From CAVUXJ01 sp963814975 (GTDB lineage Bacteria; Acidobacteriota; Vicinamibacteria; Vicinamibacterales; CAVVIG01), in assembly GCA_963814975.1 (NCBI GenBank), contig CAWFFB010000015.1:228478-292477 (forward strand): 64,000 bases of DNA, given 5' to 3'. A program made the translations under genes and the position numbers. Under the pieces are notes generated by a model that was not told the DNA's origin, did not search any database, and worked only from the letters and a program-made list of their open reading frames with translations. This document shows positions 45,386-57,059 of the stretch, piece after piece; the first letter of the stretch is position 1, and each line of letters opens with the position of its first letter.

Positions 45386-46517
45386 ATGTCTAAAATACGC
45401 TTTGTTGGTCTGGATGTCCATGCGGACACGATTGCAGTGGCGGTGGCGGAACCGGGTGGAGAAGTTCGTTCGCACGGGGTGATTCCGAACCGGTTGGAGT
45501 CGATTCGGAAGCTGATCGGCAAACTCGGTCCGGTCAAACAGCTGAAGGCCTGTTACGAGGCCGGTCCGACGGGATACGTGCTGTACTGGCAACTCACGCA
45601 GCTGGGAGTGGCGTGTGAAGTAATTGCGCCGAGCCTGGTTCCGACCAAGGCCGGCGATCGGGTCAAGACCGACCGCCGCGATGCGGAGAAACTGGCGCGC
45701 TGCTATCGAGCGGGCGAACTGACGGCGGTGTGGGTGCCGGATGCGGCGCATGAGGCATTGCGGGATCTGGTGCGGGCTCGTGAAGCCGCCAAGAAGGATC
45801 AGTTGAAGGCACGCCACCGGCTTGGGAAATTCCTGCTGCGGCACGGCCGACGGCCGGAAGGCATGAAGGCTTGGACCAAGAAGCATCTGGAGTGGATCAA
45901 GACCCACGTTCGCTTTGACCAGCCCGCGCTGGAAGCCACGCTGGCGGATTACCTGCAGGAAGTGGAACACGTTGCCGACGCGGATCGTGAAACTGGAGAA
46001 GGCCATCGACGAGGCGGTCCAGGCAGGCGCCGCCGGAGATCCGGGCGGTGATCGAAGCGTTGCAGGCATTGCGCGGAGTGGCGCAGACCACCGCGGCCAC
46101 GATCGTCTCGGAACTTGGCTCGCTTTCCCGATTTCAGAGTCCGCGGCAGTTGATGGGCTACAGCGGCCTGGTGGCGCGCGAGCACTCCAGCGGCAATCGA
46201 GTGCAACGCGGGTCCATCACTAAGACGGGCAATGCCCACTTAGAAGGGTGCTGGTGGAGGCGGCGTGGGCTTACCAACATCGGCCGAATGTGACCGGGTT
46301 TCTGCTGCGAAGACAGAAGTCTCTGGCGCTCAGCGACGAAGTGAAACAGATCGCCTGGAAGGCGCAGTATCGGTTGCACAAACGCTACAAGACATTCGCG
46401 GCGCGCGGCAAGAACAAGAACCAGATCGTGACGGCGCTGGGGCGTGAACTGCTCGGCTTCATCTGGGCGATTGCGTTGAACACGGAACAAAAGCAGAAGC
46501 TCGCAACTGCGGCATAA
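45386..46517 (+). pseudogene. IS110-family transposase, copy 1 (two frameshifts)
   Basis: A DEDD/RuvC-like recombinase of about 377 residues over three frames with shifts near 45,985 and 46,235. It starts KIRFVGLDVHADTIAVAVAE (first Asp), then ACYEAGPTGYVLYWQL (Glu), VKTDRRDAEKLARC (Asp pair), then LRGVAQTTAATIVSELG and SPRQLMGYSGLVAREHSSG with the C-terminal transposase_20 domain that bears the nucleophilic Ser, and NAHLEG followed by AWAYQHRPNV. All parts are present, so one or two base corrections would restore it. Confidence 0.85.
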
Positions 46518-46540
46518 AACAACAACACAGATGTTTTCCT

Positions 46541-46741
46541 GGACAGCAGAGCCGATGACAGCGCAGGGCCCACGAAAAGGAGAACCCTCCTTACGTTCTA
46601 TGCGGAACGGGCTCCGGCCCCAACCCGCGCGTTTAGTCCGAGGCAGCTCCCGACGGATCATGTCCATGCGGTTCCGACCCGCGAATATCAGAGTGATCAA
46701 TCGTCGCGATAGCTCCTGCGCTGTTATCGGCTCTGCTGTCC
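46541..46741. mobile_element. MITE-like unit with 27-bp inverted repeats
   Basis: GGACAGCAGAGCCGAT at 46541 and its reverse complement ending at 46741 form 27-base terminal inverted repeats with one mismatch, bounding a 201-base stretch with no gene. No target duplication was recognised. It begins 24 bases after the IS110 transposase, so it could also be part of the IS110 insertion site. Confidence 0.5.
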
Positions 46742-47419
46742 AAACCAGAAACGCTCAAAGCTCACCAACGGGAACGTGTTCCCGCTACGCCGCCCGTCGA
46801 AGATTGCTCGAAGTGCCAGAACGGTGCTCGCCGGGCAAGGGTTCGCTTCGCCGCGCCAAAGGCGGGCGCGCCCTTGCCTGCTCCGCGCCGTTCCGGCCAG
46901 CAACTTATGCGACGGGCGGCTTCCATGAGATGGCCCGGCGTGTCAACCCCTTTCGCGCTGCTCCCTTCGCCTTCTTCCCAGGATTCTTGGGCATTGGATC
47001 GGAGACGGTCAAGGCCGCGCCGAAGGCGCGCTCGTATCAGCCTTGACGGGCTCCGGCCAATGCCTTACGTAAAATCGAGGAAGGCGAAGGGAGATCTCCT
47101 CTTGAGACATCCTTCAACCTCGTGTGTTATCGCACTATCAGCTCCTGACCCTTTCTAAGTGATTCGCTGCTGTCGCTTCATCAAGTAGTTATTCAGCAAC
47201 GATCATCGTTCCTAGTCTTGGCCGTTTCGCTCGTAGCCGCCGTATCGCCCTGCTTCCATCCGCACTCTGGTTTGCCCGGTGCCTTTTGGGGTCCTCGATT
47301 TGTCGGGTGCTGCCATCTCCAGGCTCGAGCTCATTGTCTGAATATCAGAGCAATGGCTCCGCCGCCACGTCCGCAGTCACCCGAACTCGGCGATCTGCAA
47401 TAGAAACAAACCTGATCTT
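46742..47419. other. Gap without a supported gene
   Basis: GC-rich inverted segments occur around 46,850-46,910 (GGCGGGCGCGCC). No frame is convincing. This lies between two IS110 elements. Confidence 0.4.
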
Positions 47420-48520
47420 CTATGCAGCAACGGGATGCGTGTTGCTATTCCGCAGCGGCTCGTAGACCTCGCCCGTCGTCCACAGTCGATGCAACAATAC
47501 CGCCAGCTTCCGCGCTACCGCGACAATTGCTCGTTTCTTCGCATTCTTCCCTCCGCCGCCAGCGATTCGCGTACCCCATCGCTTCAGGTCCGTGTCCGGC
47601 CCTTGCCGGCTCAAAATACAGTGTGCCCCCTGGACGAGAAGCGCGCGCAAGTACACATCACCTTCTTTGGTGATTGGCAGTTGCGGCCGGTGTTCGCCGG
47701 AGTCAGCACGCCGCGGCCGTAGTCCAAGAAAGCAACCTACATCCCTACTCTTGCGGAATCTGGTATTGTCCTCCACTGTCAGCACAAACGTCAGAGCGAT
47801 CAAGGTTCCCACTCCGCTGACCTGCATCAGCAGTTTGGTTTCCGGATAACGAGTCCGGGCGATCTGCTCGAGTTCTTTGTCGGCCGCTTTAATCTTGACC
47901 GTCAATTGCTCTATGCTTTGCAAGATCGGCTTGAGCACCTCGCGCAAGGCATCCGGCAGTGCTTTCGCATCTTCTATATCGAGAGCCTCGGCGTCGACTT
48001 TGGGCAGTCGCTCGCCCACGGACTTCGCGAGTCCTCGCACAGTATTAACCAGCGATGTTCTCGCCACCACTAATGCAGCGCGAGCTCGAATTACCATCAG
48101 GTCCATCTGCGCATGTTCGCTTCGATGACGAATGGGCCGAAGCAGCACCGGATCCACTCGCGCCAATCGCGCTAGCGTCTCTGCATCGACAGGGTCGCAC
48201 TTTCGGCTGCTTTCAGTGATCAGCTTTAACTGACGGGGATTGGCGACGATTACCTCGTGCCCAGATTCTGCTAGCAGGCGACTCACCCAGGGGGAGTGCG
48301 GCCCTACTTCCAATGCAATCCGGCAATGCTCCAACCCACTGAACTTCTCGCGCATAGCTGTACGGGTCGTGGCCACCCCACCTTGGCTCACTATTTGACC
48401 ATTGCTGTCAATTGCGCAGTAGCGGCTGGTCTTGTCGCCGAGATCCAATCCGATCGTTATCCCTCTCATGCCCCGGACTGACTTCTGCTTCAGGCTATGG
48501 CGAGTGTCTTTCTTCTTCAA
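47420..48520 (-). CDS. IS110-family transposase, copy 2 (intact)
   Basis: An IS110 transposase of about 366 residues in one frame. ITIGLDLGDKTSRYCAID holds the first Asp, CRIALEVGPHSPWVSRLL the Glu, and KCDPVDAETLARLARVD the Asp pair. VSGVGTLIALTFVLTVED and FLGLRPRRADSGEHRPQL belong to the C-terminal domain, with the candidate Ser in RADSGE. The TTG at 48520 is preceded by AAAGGAGG at good spacing and is preferred to a longer frame from 48538. It is different from copy 1, so two IS110 lineages are present. Confidence 0.88.
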   Translation of the reverse strand: MKKKDTRHSLKQKSVRGMRGITIGLDLGDKTSRYCAIDSNGQIVSQGGVATTRTAMREKFSGLEHCRIALEVGPHSPWVSRLLAESGHEVIVANPRQLKLITESSRKCDPVDAETLARLARVDPVLLRPIRHRSEHAQMDLMVIRARAALVVARTSLVNTVRGLAKSVGERLPKVDAEALDIEDAKALPDALREVLKPILQSIEQLTVKIKAADKELEQIARTRYPETKLLMQVSGVGTLIALTFVLTVEDNTRFRKSRDVGCFLGLRPRRADSGEHRPQLPITKEGDVYLRALLVQGAHCILSRQGPDTDLKRWGTRIAGGGGKNAKKRAIVAVARKLAVLLHRLWTTGEVYEPLRNSNTHPVAA

Positions 48521-48725
48521 TCCTGGCCTCCTTTGCACTGCGGTGCGTAATCAACATTGCCGAGATTACTGCACTTCGATGCGACCAGGCCATCTCATCC
48601 CATCTCCGGCGGGAACACCTCAGGATCCGCGAGGTCCCCCGGAAAGAGGAAAGGCCGCCTCCCCTCCTTACGGAGAAAAGCCGGCCTAACTTCCAGAATT
48701 AAACTGTCAGATGCACTCAGGGGTT
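48521..48725 (-). ncRNA. Structured leader of IS110 copy 2, candidate bridge RNA
   Basis: Upstream of the transposase lies about 200 bases without a gene. Bases 48653-48686 form a near-perfect hairpin (GGCCGGCTTTTCTCC, loop GTAA, GGAGGGGAGGCGGCC on the minus strand). This is the place where IS110-group elements encode their bridge RNA. The boundaries are guesses. Confidence 0.35.
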
Positions 48726-48741
48726 GACAGGTCGCTCCATA

Positions 48742-51700
48742 TCAGAAATACAACTTCAACGCAAGCTGGATCTGACGCGGCGAATTCGCTTGATCGCCGG
48801 CCGTCTGGCTAAGCACTCCAAAGGTCTGGGACTGTAAACCTAACGAACCCAAGCCGAAACGTGTGCGATTAAACGCGTTGAAGAACTCCGCGCGGAAATC
48901 GAGGCGCACCTGCTCCTTCATTGGGAACGACTTGGCGAGCGATATATTCTCATTTAAGTTCGCAAACGATCGGTACTTCGGGTTGTAGCGCGTCATATTC
49001 CCGAACGTGTTCGCAGGCTGGGCCGGGAAGAAGCTGACCGGCTGGATCGTTCGGTCGACACCCGGATCGAAACTGTCTCCCTTCCACTCGGGTCGCCACC
49101 CATCATATGTGTTGATGATTGGCCGGTTGCCGCCTGCGAAAGTTGGTAGTCCGTTCGATGTTGTGATCGCTGCCGGTTGGCCGCTCGAATAGGTAGCGAT
49201 GCCGGAGACGCGCCAGCCGCCCAGCACCCAGTTCAACGGCCGCCGCCGGTCATGAAGGCTCTTCCTTTGCCGAAAGGCAGCTCCCAAACACCTCCCAACT
49301 TGAAATTGTGAGTCACGTCAAAAGCGCCAATCGACTTCTCTAGGCCTCGATTGTAATGATCCATCGCGAACCCGTACGAATCCGACCAATAGCTATCGGC
49401 ATCGGTCAGCAGCTTCGAGAACACATACGATGCCTGGAACTGGATACCTTTTGAATAGCGACGCTCAAACCGGAGCATGCCGGAGTGATATGTCGAATGC
49501 CCGCTGTGATCTCCACCTCCGCTGCGCGTATCAATGTTCTGGAATTGCGGGTACGGCCGGAGCGCCTGACGCACTGTCGCGCCACTTCCCCAAAGAGACA
49601 CAAAGCTCGGAAAGGGAACCTTGATGCCGGCCGCAACTGCTGCCGGGGAGGTCACAGACGAGTTCAAAAGCGTGGCGCCATACTGCGTCATCAAGCTAGG
49701 ATGAAGCGCGTTATACGAAAGCAATCCGGCCTGTAACCGGCTACCCAGACTTCCGTTGTAAGCCACTTCCATCACTGTCGATTCAGAAAGCTGCTGCTGA
49801 ATCGAGAAGTTCATGCTCTGGAATGCGGGAGGCCTTGTGGCTTCACTACCCTGCCACCAAGGCATTGCGCGTCCGTTTCCGAAGCTCGGATCGACAAACG
49901 GCGGAGCCTGCCAGAAAGGCTGGCCGTCCTTGACCAGGAATCGAGGTTGTAGACCCTGCGTCGAATCACTCTGCGTATCGGTAAGCGTAAACCCAAGATT
50001 ATGAGTGGAGCCAGTAACGGTCGTGATGTTCCCATAGCTGATTCCATAGGACAATCTGATGACTGTCTTATCCCTCCACGTGTATGCCAATCCGAAACGC
50101 GGGCCAAACGCCTTGTAGTAGCTGCCGGCAAGCGTCCTTGAACCTTCACACTTTTCGCAATCGCCGGCATAAATTAATGCGCCTGGAAGATTGCCGGCGC
50201 CAGGGTTCGGTCGAACTGGATCGAAATCACTCCAATTGTCGTTCTCTCCGGTTGGAGGCATGGTCGTCTCCCAACGCAATCCGAGATTCAACATGAGGTT
50301 TGGCCGAACACGCCAGTCGTCCTGAATAAATCCGGCGTAGGATGGCCACTGCTGGCCGATATATCGAATCGTGTCGATGGAGCCGGAACTCGCGTGACCA
50401 AGCAACATCGAAGCCACTGGGCTACCTCCGGCTGTTGCAAAGTTTGTGTCTCCCGGACGTCCCGTATTTTTGAAGTCGAAGGATCACGCAGCCGGAAACA
50501 CATTGCCTGCCGAATCCGTTGTAGTACTGATACTGCGCTTGGCCACCCATCTTCCACGTATGCTTGCCTTTTACGATGGTCAGATCATCTGCAAACATTT
50601 TGATGAAGTTTTCACTTCCGTTGTTCGCTCGACCGCCCCATTGAGAGTAGTTGTTCGAGAAATTGAAGTTAAGCAGGTTCTGGCCGCAATCCGGAACGTT
50701 GCCCAGGCAAACCTGGTCTTTCCAATCAATACCGCTGCGAACGGTCGCCTGCGGCGGGTCGTGGTTCTCTTTCCAATTGTTCCCGCCGCCGTAGAAATGG
50801 TTGTACACCGTCGGCGAAAATGCATAATCCCAGCTTCCACGAAAGACGTCTGAATTCCGGGTCGTATCGTTGTAGTTCACGAAATTGCCCGGCAGATCGG
50901 CTGCGCCGAACGGCCCCGGGACTTGACTCGACCGGTTGTATCCCCAATATCCGGAGATGCGGCTCTTCTCACTAAAGACGTGATCGCCTTTCACACTGAT
51001 CTTGGTGTTCGGACTAACCTGAGTACCCTGAGTGACTAGAAAATTGTTTTGGACATAGTTGATCGATCCGGGAGCGGAGCCGTTGTTAGGCAGCGGCGTT
51101 GGTCCGGAGCGAAATGCCGCCAGCGCCTTCACCACAGTCGGATCAAACAGACTCTTAGGAATTTGATTGTCGGGAAAGACTTGCCGCGTTACCGTGCCGT
51201 CGGGCGCTGTACTTGCGTCGTCGGATTGTAGATCGGGATCATTCGTCCCTGGGCATCTACCCAGTTCGGAAGTCGCCCTCATACATTTCCTGCGTCGGAA
51301 CAGTTCTTGTGACTCCATTGGCGCCGTCGCGATTTCGAAACGCTTCGTAGCTAAAGAAGAAGAATGTTTTGTTGCGACCATCATAGATCTTGGGAATCCA
51401 AACCGGACCGCCTGCCGAAGCGCCGAAATCGTGTTGCTTATAAACCGGACGAGCGATTCCTCTGCCGTTATTGAAGAAATTGTTCGCATCGAGCGCTTCG
51501 TTCCTGACGAAGTCGTAAGCCGTACCATGGAAACTATTGGTACCGGACTTTGACGCGAAGCTCATGATACCGCCCGAAGCCTGTCCGAACTCGGCTTTGA
51601 AGCCGTTCGTATCAACCGTAAATTCAGTAACAGCTTCAATGGACGGCGCATTCACTGCCACCCAACTCTGACTCAACGCGCGCGATGTATTCGCAGAAAC

Positions 51701-52283
51701 GCCATCGAGGTTGGTTCCATAGCCGGCCGCCTGTCCGCCGCCGAGAATGAATCCATTGTCACCGCCAACATTCTTCGCTTCAGGAGTCATTGCGGCGAGA
51801 TTGAACGGACTTCGCATCGTGCCGCCGACCACCAGCGGCAACTCATCGACAAGCTTGTTGTTCATCGTGACGCTGGTCTTGGCGTTCTCGGTGGACAACT
51901 GCGACCGCACTCGCCGAAACCTCGATTGCCTGCGCTGCAGCGCCGACTTCGAGCGTTGCATCCGCGCGTACCGTCGCCGAGGCGTTCAGGACAATTCCAG
52001 TCAAGGTCGCGGGACGGAAACCGTCCTTTTCAACTCTCAGGTTGAAAATTCCAGGTTGAAGCTGAGGTACCGTAAAGTCCCCTGCATCGTTCGTTGGAAC
52101 GTTGAACGATACGCCCGTCTCCGTATTTGTAAGAGTTACCTTCGCTCCAGGTACAACCGCGCCCGACCCGTCCTTCACCGTTCCGGTGAGAGTGCCGCGA
52201 TCCGATTGAGCGGTAGCGATAAGACTAAAGAGTGTGAGAAGTATGGCGGTGAGAATACTCGCCCTACAGAGATTGCTGAACAT
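48742..52283 (-). pseudogene. Large TonB-dependent receptor with carboxypeptidase-regulatory domain (fragmented)
   Basis: Five successive minus-strand pieces spell one outer-membrane protein of about 1,180 residues. Piece 1 has a signal peptide (SILTAILLTLFSLIATAQS) and the regulatory beta domain (GTLTGTVKDGSGAVVPGAKV). Piece 2 is a plug-like region (YGTNLDGVSANTSRALSQSW, FKAEFGQASGGIMSFASKSG). Pieces 3 and 4 are barrel segments (GFIQDDWRVRPNLMLNLGLR, FGPRFGLAYTWRDKTVIRL). Piece 5 ends in RFGLGSLGLQS and a closing strand ALKLYF. The start at 52283 follows GGGAGGG. Such receptors are abundant in Acidobacteriota and probably take up plant polymers or other large substrates. Confidence 0.78.
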
Positions 52284-52552
52284 GTAACCCTCCCCCAAAA
52301 TCGGCCAGCATTGCCGATTTCAGAACCCGTAATATGTAAACAGTACTATTACCCCGAAGGCGCCATGCGGCCCCGGGACGACTCGCCGGTTTCACATAAG
52401 CGCTTTGTTAGCAGACAATATGCGAAAGTGGTTTCCGTGTCAAGTAGAAGAGGCGTGAGGTAACGATACCATCACGGTTTCTGTGTAGGCTTTTACCCAT
52501 CGTTTACATGTCGCATCTTGCCGCTCGATCGAGCGATAAGATTACTAAACCG

Positions 52553-54160
52553 ATGCTGCAACGAATAGGCACTCTTCTAGTCAGTTTCTCCCTGGCCGCA
52601 ATCACAGGTTGGGGTCAGTTGGCGCCCGGATTCGTCGATCCCGAACCCGTTCTGAAAGCGGCGGAGAAGGCGATAGGCGCCGATAAACTCAGATGCATCA
52701 CCATCTCAGGCGAAGGCTACGCAGGAATGGTCGGGCAGCAGCGAGAATCCGCCTGGAACATCGACTGGCCCCGCGGTGAGGCTCTGGGCAACTATACCCG
52801 CACCATGAATTGGGAAGCCGAGATGATGAAAGAGGAGTTCGACCGGAAACCGGGAATGAATCCGGCCTCGTGGAAGTACGGCTCCGGTTGGATGGGTGGA
52901 ACACCGCTTCAGAAGGATCCGCACCAGACGTTTGTCGTCAAGGGGAAGCACGCCTGGCACTTCGATGGGGGAAACAGGCCGGTCGCAGCCTCGCCGGACG
53001 ATGCCGAGCGTTGGCAATTGGATCTATGGATTAACCCACATGGGTTCTTAAAGGCCGCAAGATTGCCAGGAGCGAATCCAAAAGCTGTATGGCGTTGGGA
53101 GTTGGGCGAGTCCGGCCGGGACGGCAATACAACAAAGCCGGAGAGGGTGACTGTCGTCTCGATAACCGTTCTAGGTAAATACCGGGTAGACGCAACAATC
53201 AACAAAGAACACATGCTGCAACGCATACACACGTGGGTGCCGGATCCCGTCCTCGGAGACATGAATTACGAGCATGAGTTCGTGAACGAAACCTACATCG
53301 ACGTTGGAGATGGTATTCGCTACCCGACCGTATGGCACCACCATGATGGCTGGGATGATAATTTCGGCGCGCTCAATATAACTGCCGGTCACAACGGTTT
53401 TGGCGGTGTCTTCAAAAACTTGAAGGCGAATGCCTGTCCCGCGCCCGATCCTGTTCCCACATCTGTGCTTCAGGCCGCAACGCCGTCACGCGTCGATTCC
53501 CAGAAACTCGCTGAGGGAGTATATCTGTTTGGTGGCGCGTCCCACAACAGCGTTGCTGTTGAGTTTAAGGATTACATTGCGGTTGTAGAGGCTCCGATCG
53601 ATGAGAAGCGAAGTCTCGCTGTCATAGAAGAGGTCGTAAAACTCATTCCCAATAAACCGATACGATTCCTTGTAAACACCCATCAACACTTCGACCACAT
53701 CGGCGGAATTCGGTCTTACATGCACATCGGCGCGACGATTATTACACACTGGAAGAATTTCAACTTCTATAACCGCGATGTTCTGAATTACGCCCCTCGA
53801 ACTCTCCAGCCCGATATGCTATCGCTGTGGCCGCCAACGGAAGTTGCCGAAGGTTACCAGTATGAAACGGTACGGGAAAACTACACGTTAAGCGATGGAA
53901 CACGAACCATGCATATGTCTTACGTGCAACCGCTGAACCATGTGGAGGGAATGCTAATGGCTTACTTGCCGAAAGAGAAGATTGTCATCGAAGCAGATCT
54001 CCTCGATGGGCCCCCGGCAAAATCTGGGACGCCCACAGCGGAAAATAAGAGCCTGCATACTCACATTCAAAGACTCGGCTTGGACGTAGCCACGATCGTT
54101 CCAATTCATGGAAGTTCCGTCTCCTGGGCCGACTTCGTTAAACTTGTCTCCTCCCGATAG
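52553..54160 (+). CDS. Secreted metallo-beta-lactamase-fold hydrolase
   Basis: A 535-residue protein with a signal peptide (IGTLLVSFSLAAITGWGQ) and an N-terminal domain of about 270 residues of no known function (GDGIRYPTVWHHHDGWDD near its end). A C-terminal metallo-beta-lactamase fold begins VYLFGGASHNSVAVEF and has the metal motif THQHFDHIGGIRSYM. Further metal residues are likely in HVEGMLMAYLPKEKIVIEAD and the final HGSS. The substrate is unknown. The start could be 52508. It is divergent from the receptor gene, and the next gene starts 29 bases after its stop. Confidence 0.78.
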   Translation: MLQRIGTLLVSFSLAAITGWGQLAPGFVDPEPVLKAAEKAIGADKLRCITISGEGYAGMVGQQRESAWNIDWPRGEALGNYTRTMNWEAEMMKEEFDRKPGMNPASWKYGSGWMGGTPLQKDPHQTFVVKGKHAWHFDGGNRPVAASPDDAERWQLDLWINPHGFLKAARLPGANPKAVWRWELGESGRDGNTTKPERVTVVSITVLGKYRVDATINKEHMLQRIHTWVPDPVLGDMNYEHEFVNETYIDVGDGIRYPTVWHHHDGWDDNFGALNITAGHNGFGGVFKNLKANACPAPDPVPTSVLQAATPSRVDSQKLAEGVYLFGGASHNSVAVEFKDYIAVVEAPIDEKRSLAVIEEVVKLIPNKPIRFLVNTHQHFDHIGGIRSYMHIGATIITHWKNFNFYNRDVLNYAPRTLQPDMLSLWPPTEVAEGYQYETVRENYTLSDGTRTMHMSYVQPLNHVEGMLMAYLPKEKIVIEADLLDGPPAKSGTPTAENKSLHTHIQRLGLDVATIVPIHGSSVSWADFVKLVSSR

Positions 54161-54188
54161 GGACTTTCGCTTGTATACCGGGAGTCTC

Positions 54189-56585
54189 ATGCTCGTCCGT
54201 CAGACCTTCAGATCGCTGCTCAAACAACCTGGCTTTCTCATCGCAATTGTCCTGACCATTGCGATCGGCATCTCAGCCAATGTCACGGTGTTCAGCTTCA
54301 TCCGTCACACGCTTCTGGGTTCTCTCGCATTCCGCGATTCAGGCCGACTGGTCCAGATTTGGCAGACGAACCCGGCCGTGGGCAATGTTCCTGTGCCATA
54401 CCCTGACTTCGTTGACTGGCGCACCAGCGCAAATACGTTCGATGGAATTGCTGCATACACGTTCCAGGCAATGAACAAGGTCAGTCTCATCGGCGAAGGT
54501 CAGCCGGAACAGATCCAGGCAACGATGGCTTCGCACGAACTGTTCCCGCTGCTCGGCTCGGCGATGATCCTGGGCCGAAATTTCTCCGCCGCGGAGCAGG
54601 ATCGGAACGAGCGTGTAGTCGTACTGAATGAGTCCCTGTGGCGCCGAAAGTTTGGAGCCGATCCTGGCATCATCGGCCGCAGCATTCGATTAAGCACGAT
54701 GAGCTTCATGGTCGTAGGCGTTGTCCATCAGCGTCAGGCTCTTCCTGTATGGGCCGATCTCTGGATGCCACTCTCATTGATCGAGCCGACGCTGCAGCAG
54801 ACGCGACAATTCCGACCGCTCGAAGTGGTCGCTCGCCTGAAGCCTGGTATCGACGGTGGTGTGGCGCAGGCGCAAATGGCCTCCATCGCAGGTCGGCTAG
54901 CCTCGGATCATTCAGCCACGAACCGTGATACCAGCGCAACCGTCATATCTCTTCAGGACCAGATGACGGCGCAGGTTCGACCGGCACTCCTGGTTGCTTG
55001 GCTCGCCGTGTCTCTGGTTCTGATGGTGGCGTGCGCAAACGTAGCTCACCTCTTGTTGACAAGGACGATTGCGAGACGCCGTGAACTCGCAATCCGCGCC
55101 TCGCTAGGCGCTTCTCGGAAACATCTGTTCCTGGTCCTTGCCAACGAGGGTCTCGTCCTGACAGGGATGGGTGGATTTCTGGGTGCGCTTGTCGCGCGCG
55201 CGATCCTGCCTGCTCTGCAAGTCTGGGCTGCCGGTACCCTCGTTCGTGGCGAACATCTACCGATAGACTCAGCAGTTATTTTGTTTGCTGTCGGCGCGAC
55301 CTTGCTGTCCGCGTTGATTGTTATCGTTCCAGCATGGCTCTTGATCTGCAATACCGATCTGAATGAAGTTGCCAAGCAAGGAGACGCTCACGCCTTCTCT
55401 CGTCGCAGTCACTGGGGTTCCGTGCTGATGGTATCGGAAATTGCTTTATCATTCACGGTATTCGCGGGAGCGTTGTTGCTGATGCGCAGCTTCGACGCGC
55501 TTCTTGCCACTCATCCCGGTTTTGACGGCCAACATGTTCTAGCGCTCGATGTCGTTCTTCCGGCAGGCCCGACTGGATGGGAACGCGCTCTGAAATCATT
55601 TGAGACCAAACTGGCGCCAGCCATTCGCGCCTTACCTCGGTAAAGGCGGTGGCTACCGCCAATATGTCTCCGATGAGTCTCGATCGAACCGAATGGAGCC
55701 GCTACACCCTACGATTCGAACGCAAAGGCGCTGTGCAATCCTCAGAAGCCACTTCAACTGCTCAGTTGCGCTGGGTAAGTGAGGAGTACTTTCGGGCGTT
55801 GCAGATCCCGCTCAAGCAAGGACGCTTTCTGACCTCAAAAGATCGAGGAGAGCCGAAGCGGCTGATTAACGAAACACTCGCTCGTCGCTTTTTTGCTGGG
55901 GAAAACCCAATTGCGAAGGAACTCATTTTGAATGTTGGCTCTTCGCAGCCCAAGCCAGTCGAGATCGTTGGTGTCGTCGGCGACACACGGGATCTGGGCG
56001 TTGACGCCGAACCTCAGCCCACTGTGTACATGCTCGATACTTCTCCACGGATGACATTACTGGTCCGAACAGCAGGCGAGCACAAAAATTTGGCCGCCGC
56101 GATCACCAGAATTGTCAGGGAAGCCGAACCTGAGGCTCCAGTCTCTCGCATCCAAACAGTGGATGACATTACGCAATCATCAATGTCCCGACAACGCGTT
56201 TCAATGGCGCTTATGGCCGGCTTTGCCGTCCTCGCGGGAGCGCTATTAATAGTCGGGATTTACGGCGTGCTCTCGTATGGCATCGGCCGGCGCACCCGCG
56301 AGTTTGGTATCCGAACTGCGATTGGCGCGTTACCGCGTGACGTGGTACGCCTCGTCCTGCGGGAGGGTCTGTACACCACAGCGGCCGGTCTCGCCGTCGG
56401 ATTTTTGCTGTTTAGTGCAGTGTCAGCGAATCTTCAGCGCACTGCTTTACAAAGTCGTACCAACAGACCCGGTGACTCTCGCCGGCGCTGCTGTTATGAT
56501 CATGCTCCTATCAACTTTCGCAATGGCTATACCTGCCCGCCGCGCATCGATGACTGACCCGAATACCGTGCTTAAGCAAGGTTGA
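54189..56585 (+). pseudogene. Acidobacterial-type ABC permease, MacB/FtsX family (two frameshifts)
   Basis: A permease of about 798 residues in three frames, with breaks near 55,638 and 56,440. It has two MacB-periplasmic/FtsX modules. The first starts FLIAIVLTIAIGISANVTVF and its FtsX helices include ANVAHLLLTRTIARRRELAI. The second has RVSMALMAGFAVLAGALLIV and YGIGRRTREFGIRTAIGALP, ending ARRASMTDPNTVLKQG. This duplicated layout is that of the ADOP permeases common in Acidobacteriota. GGGAG precedes the ATG at 54189. No ATPase gene is adjacent. Frame breaks may be sequence errors, because all domains are present. Confidence 0.8.
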
Positions 56586-57059
56586 TTCAGTTCCTTCGCA
56601 CATGAACGGCGACGGCATTGGAAAGGGCCTTGGAAGCTTTCCGGAAGGTCAGCGTTGTACTGTACGTCCGCGCCACGTTGCACACCAGATACAAGACTTC
56701 ATCGTAAGCCTCGTTCATCGTTAATGCCATCGCCGGGGTCCACGCTGGGAGTAGTATTCACTTGGCGCGTCGATATCCGCGTCGCTGTCGATCAGCAATT
56801 TCAGCTTCAGCAATTGGCCCGCCCACAGCATCGCGATCATCCCTATCAGGCTGTTTTGTCAAGAGTTCGCACATTCTATTGACACCGTTTTCGGTTATCG
56901 TTGCCGCGGTGATCCTCGCGTTTCCACTCGTCGTTGTGGGCGCTCCTACTGTGTATTAGAGAGGTACTTAGTGAAGGTATTATTGTCGATTGCGTGGGGT
57001 GCAGTTTAGTCTCTAAGAAGCGCATCACCGCTCCCGAAAGCCGTCAAGAGGGAACAAAA
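56586..57059. other. Gap without a supported gene
   Basis: The convergent permease and recQ genes leave about 470 bases. A 47-codon frame on the minus strand (56,587-56,730) was seen but cannot be supported. Confidence 0.4.

Noticed and set aside
56587..56730. 47-codon frame (MALTMNEAYDEVLYLVCNVA start) on the minus strand
   Set aside because: Amphipathic and protein-like, but no ribosome-binding site, no known family and no context support.
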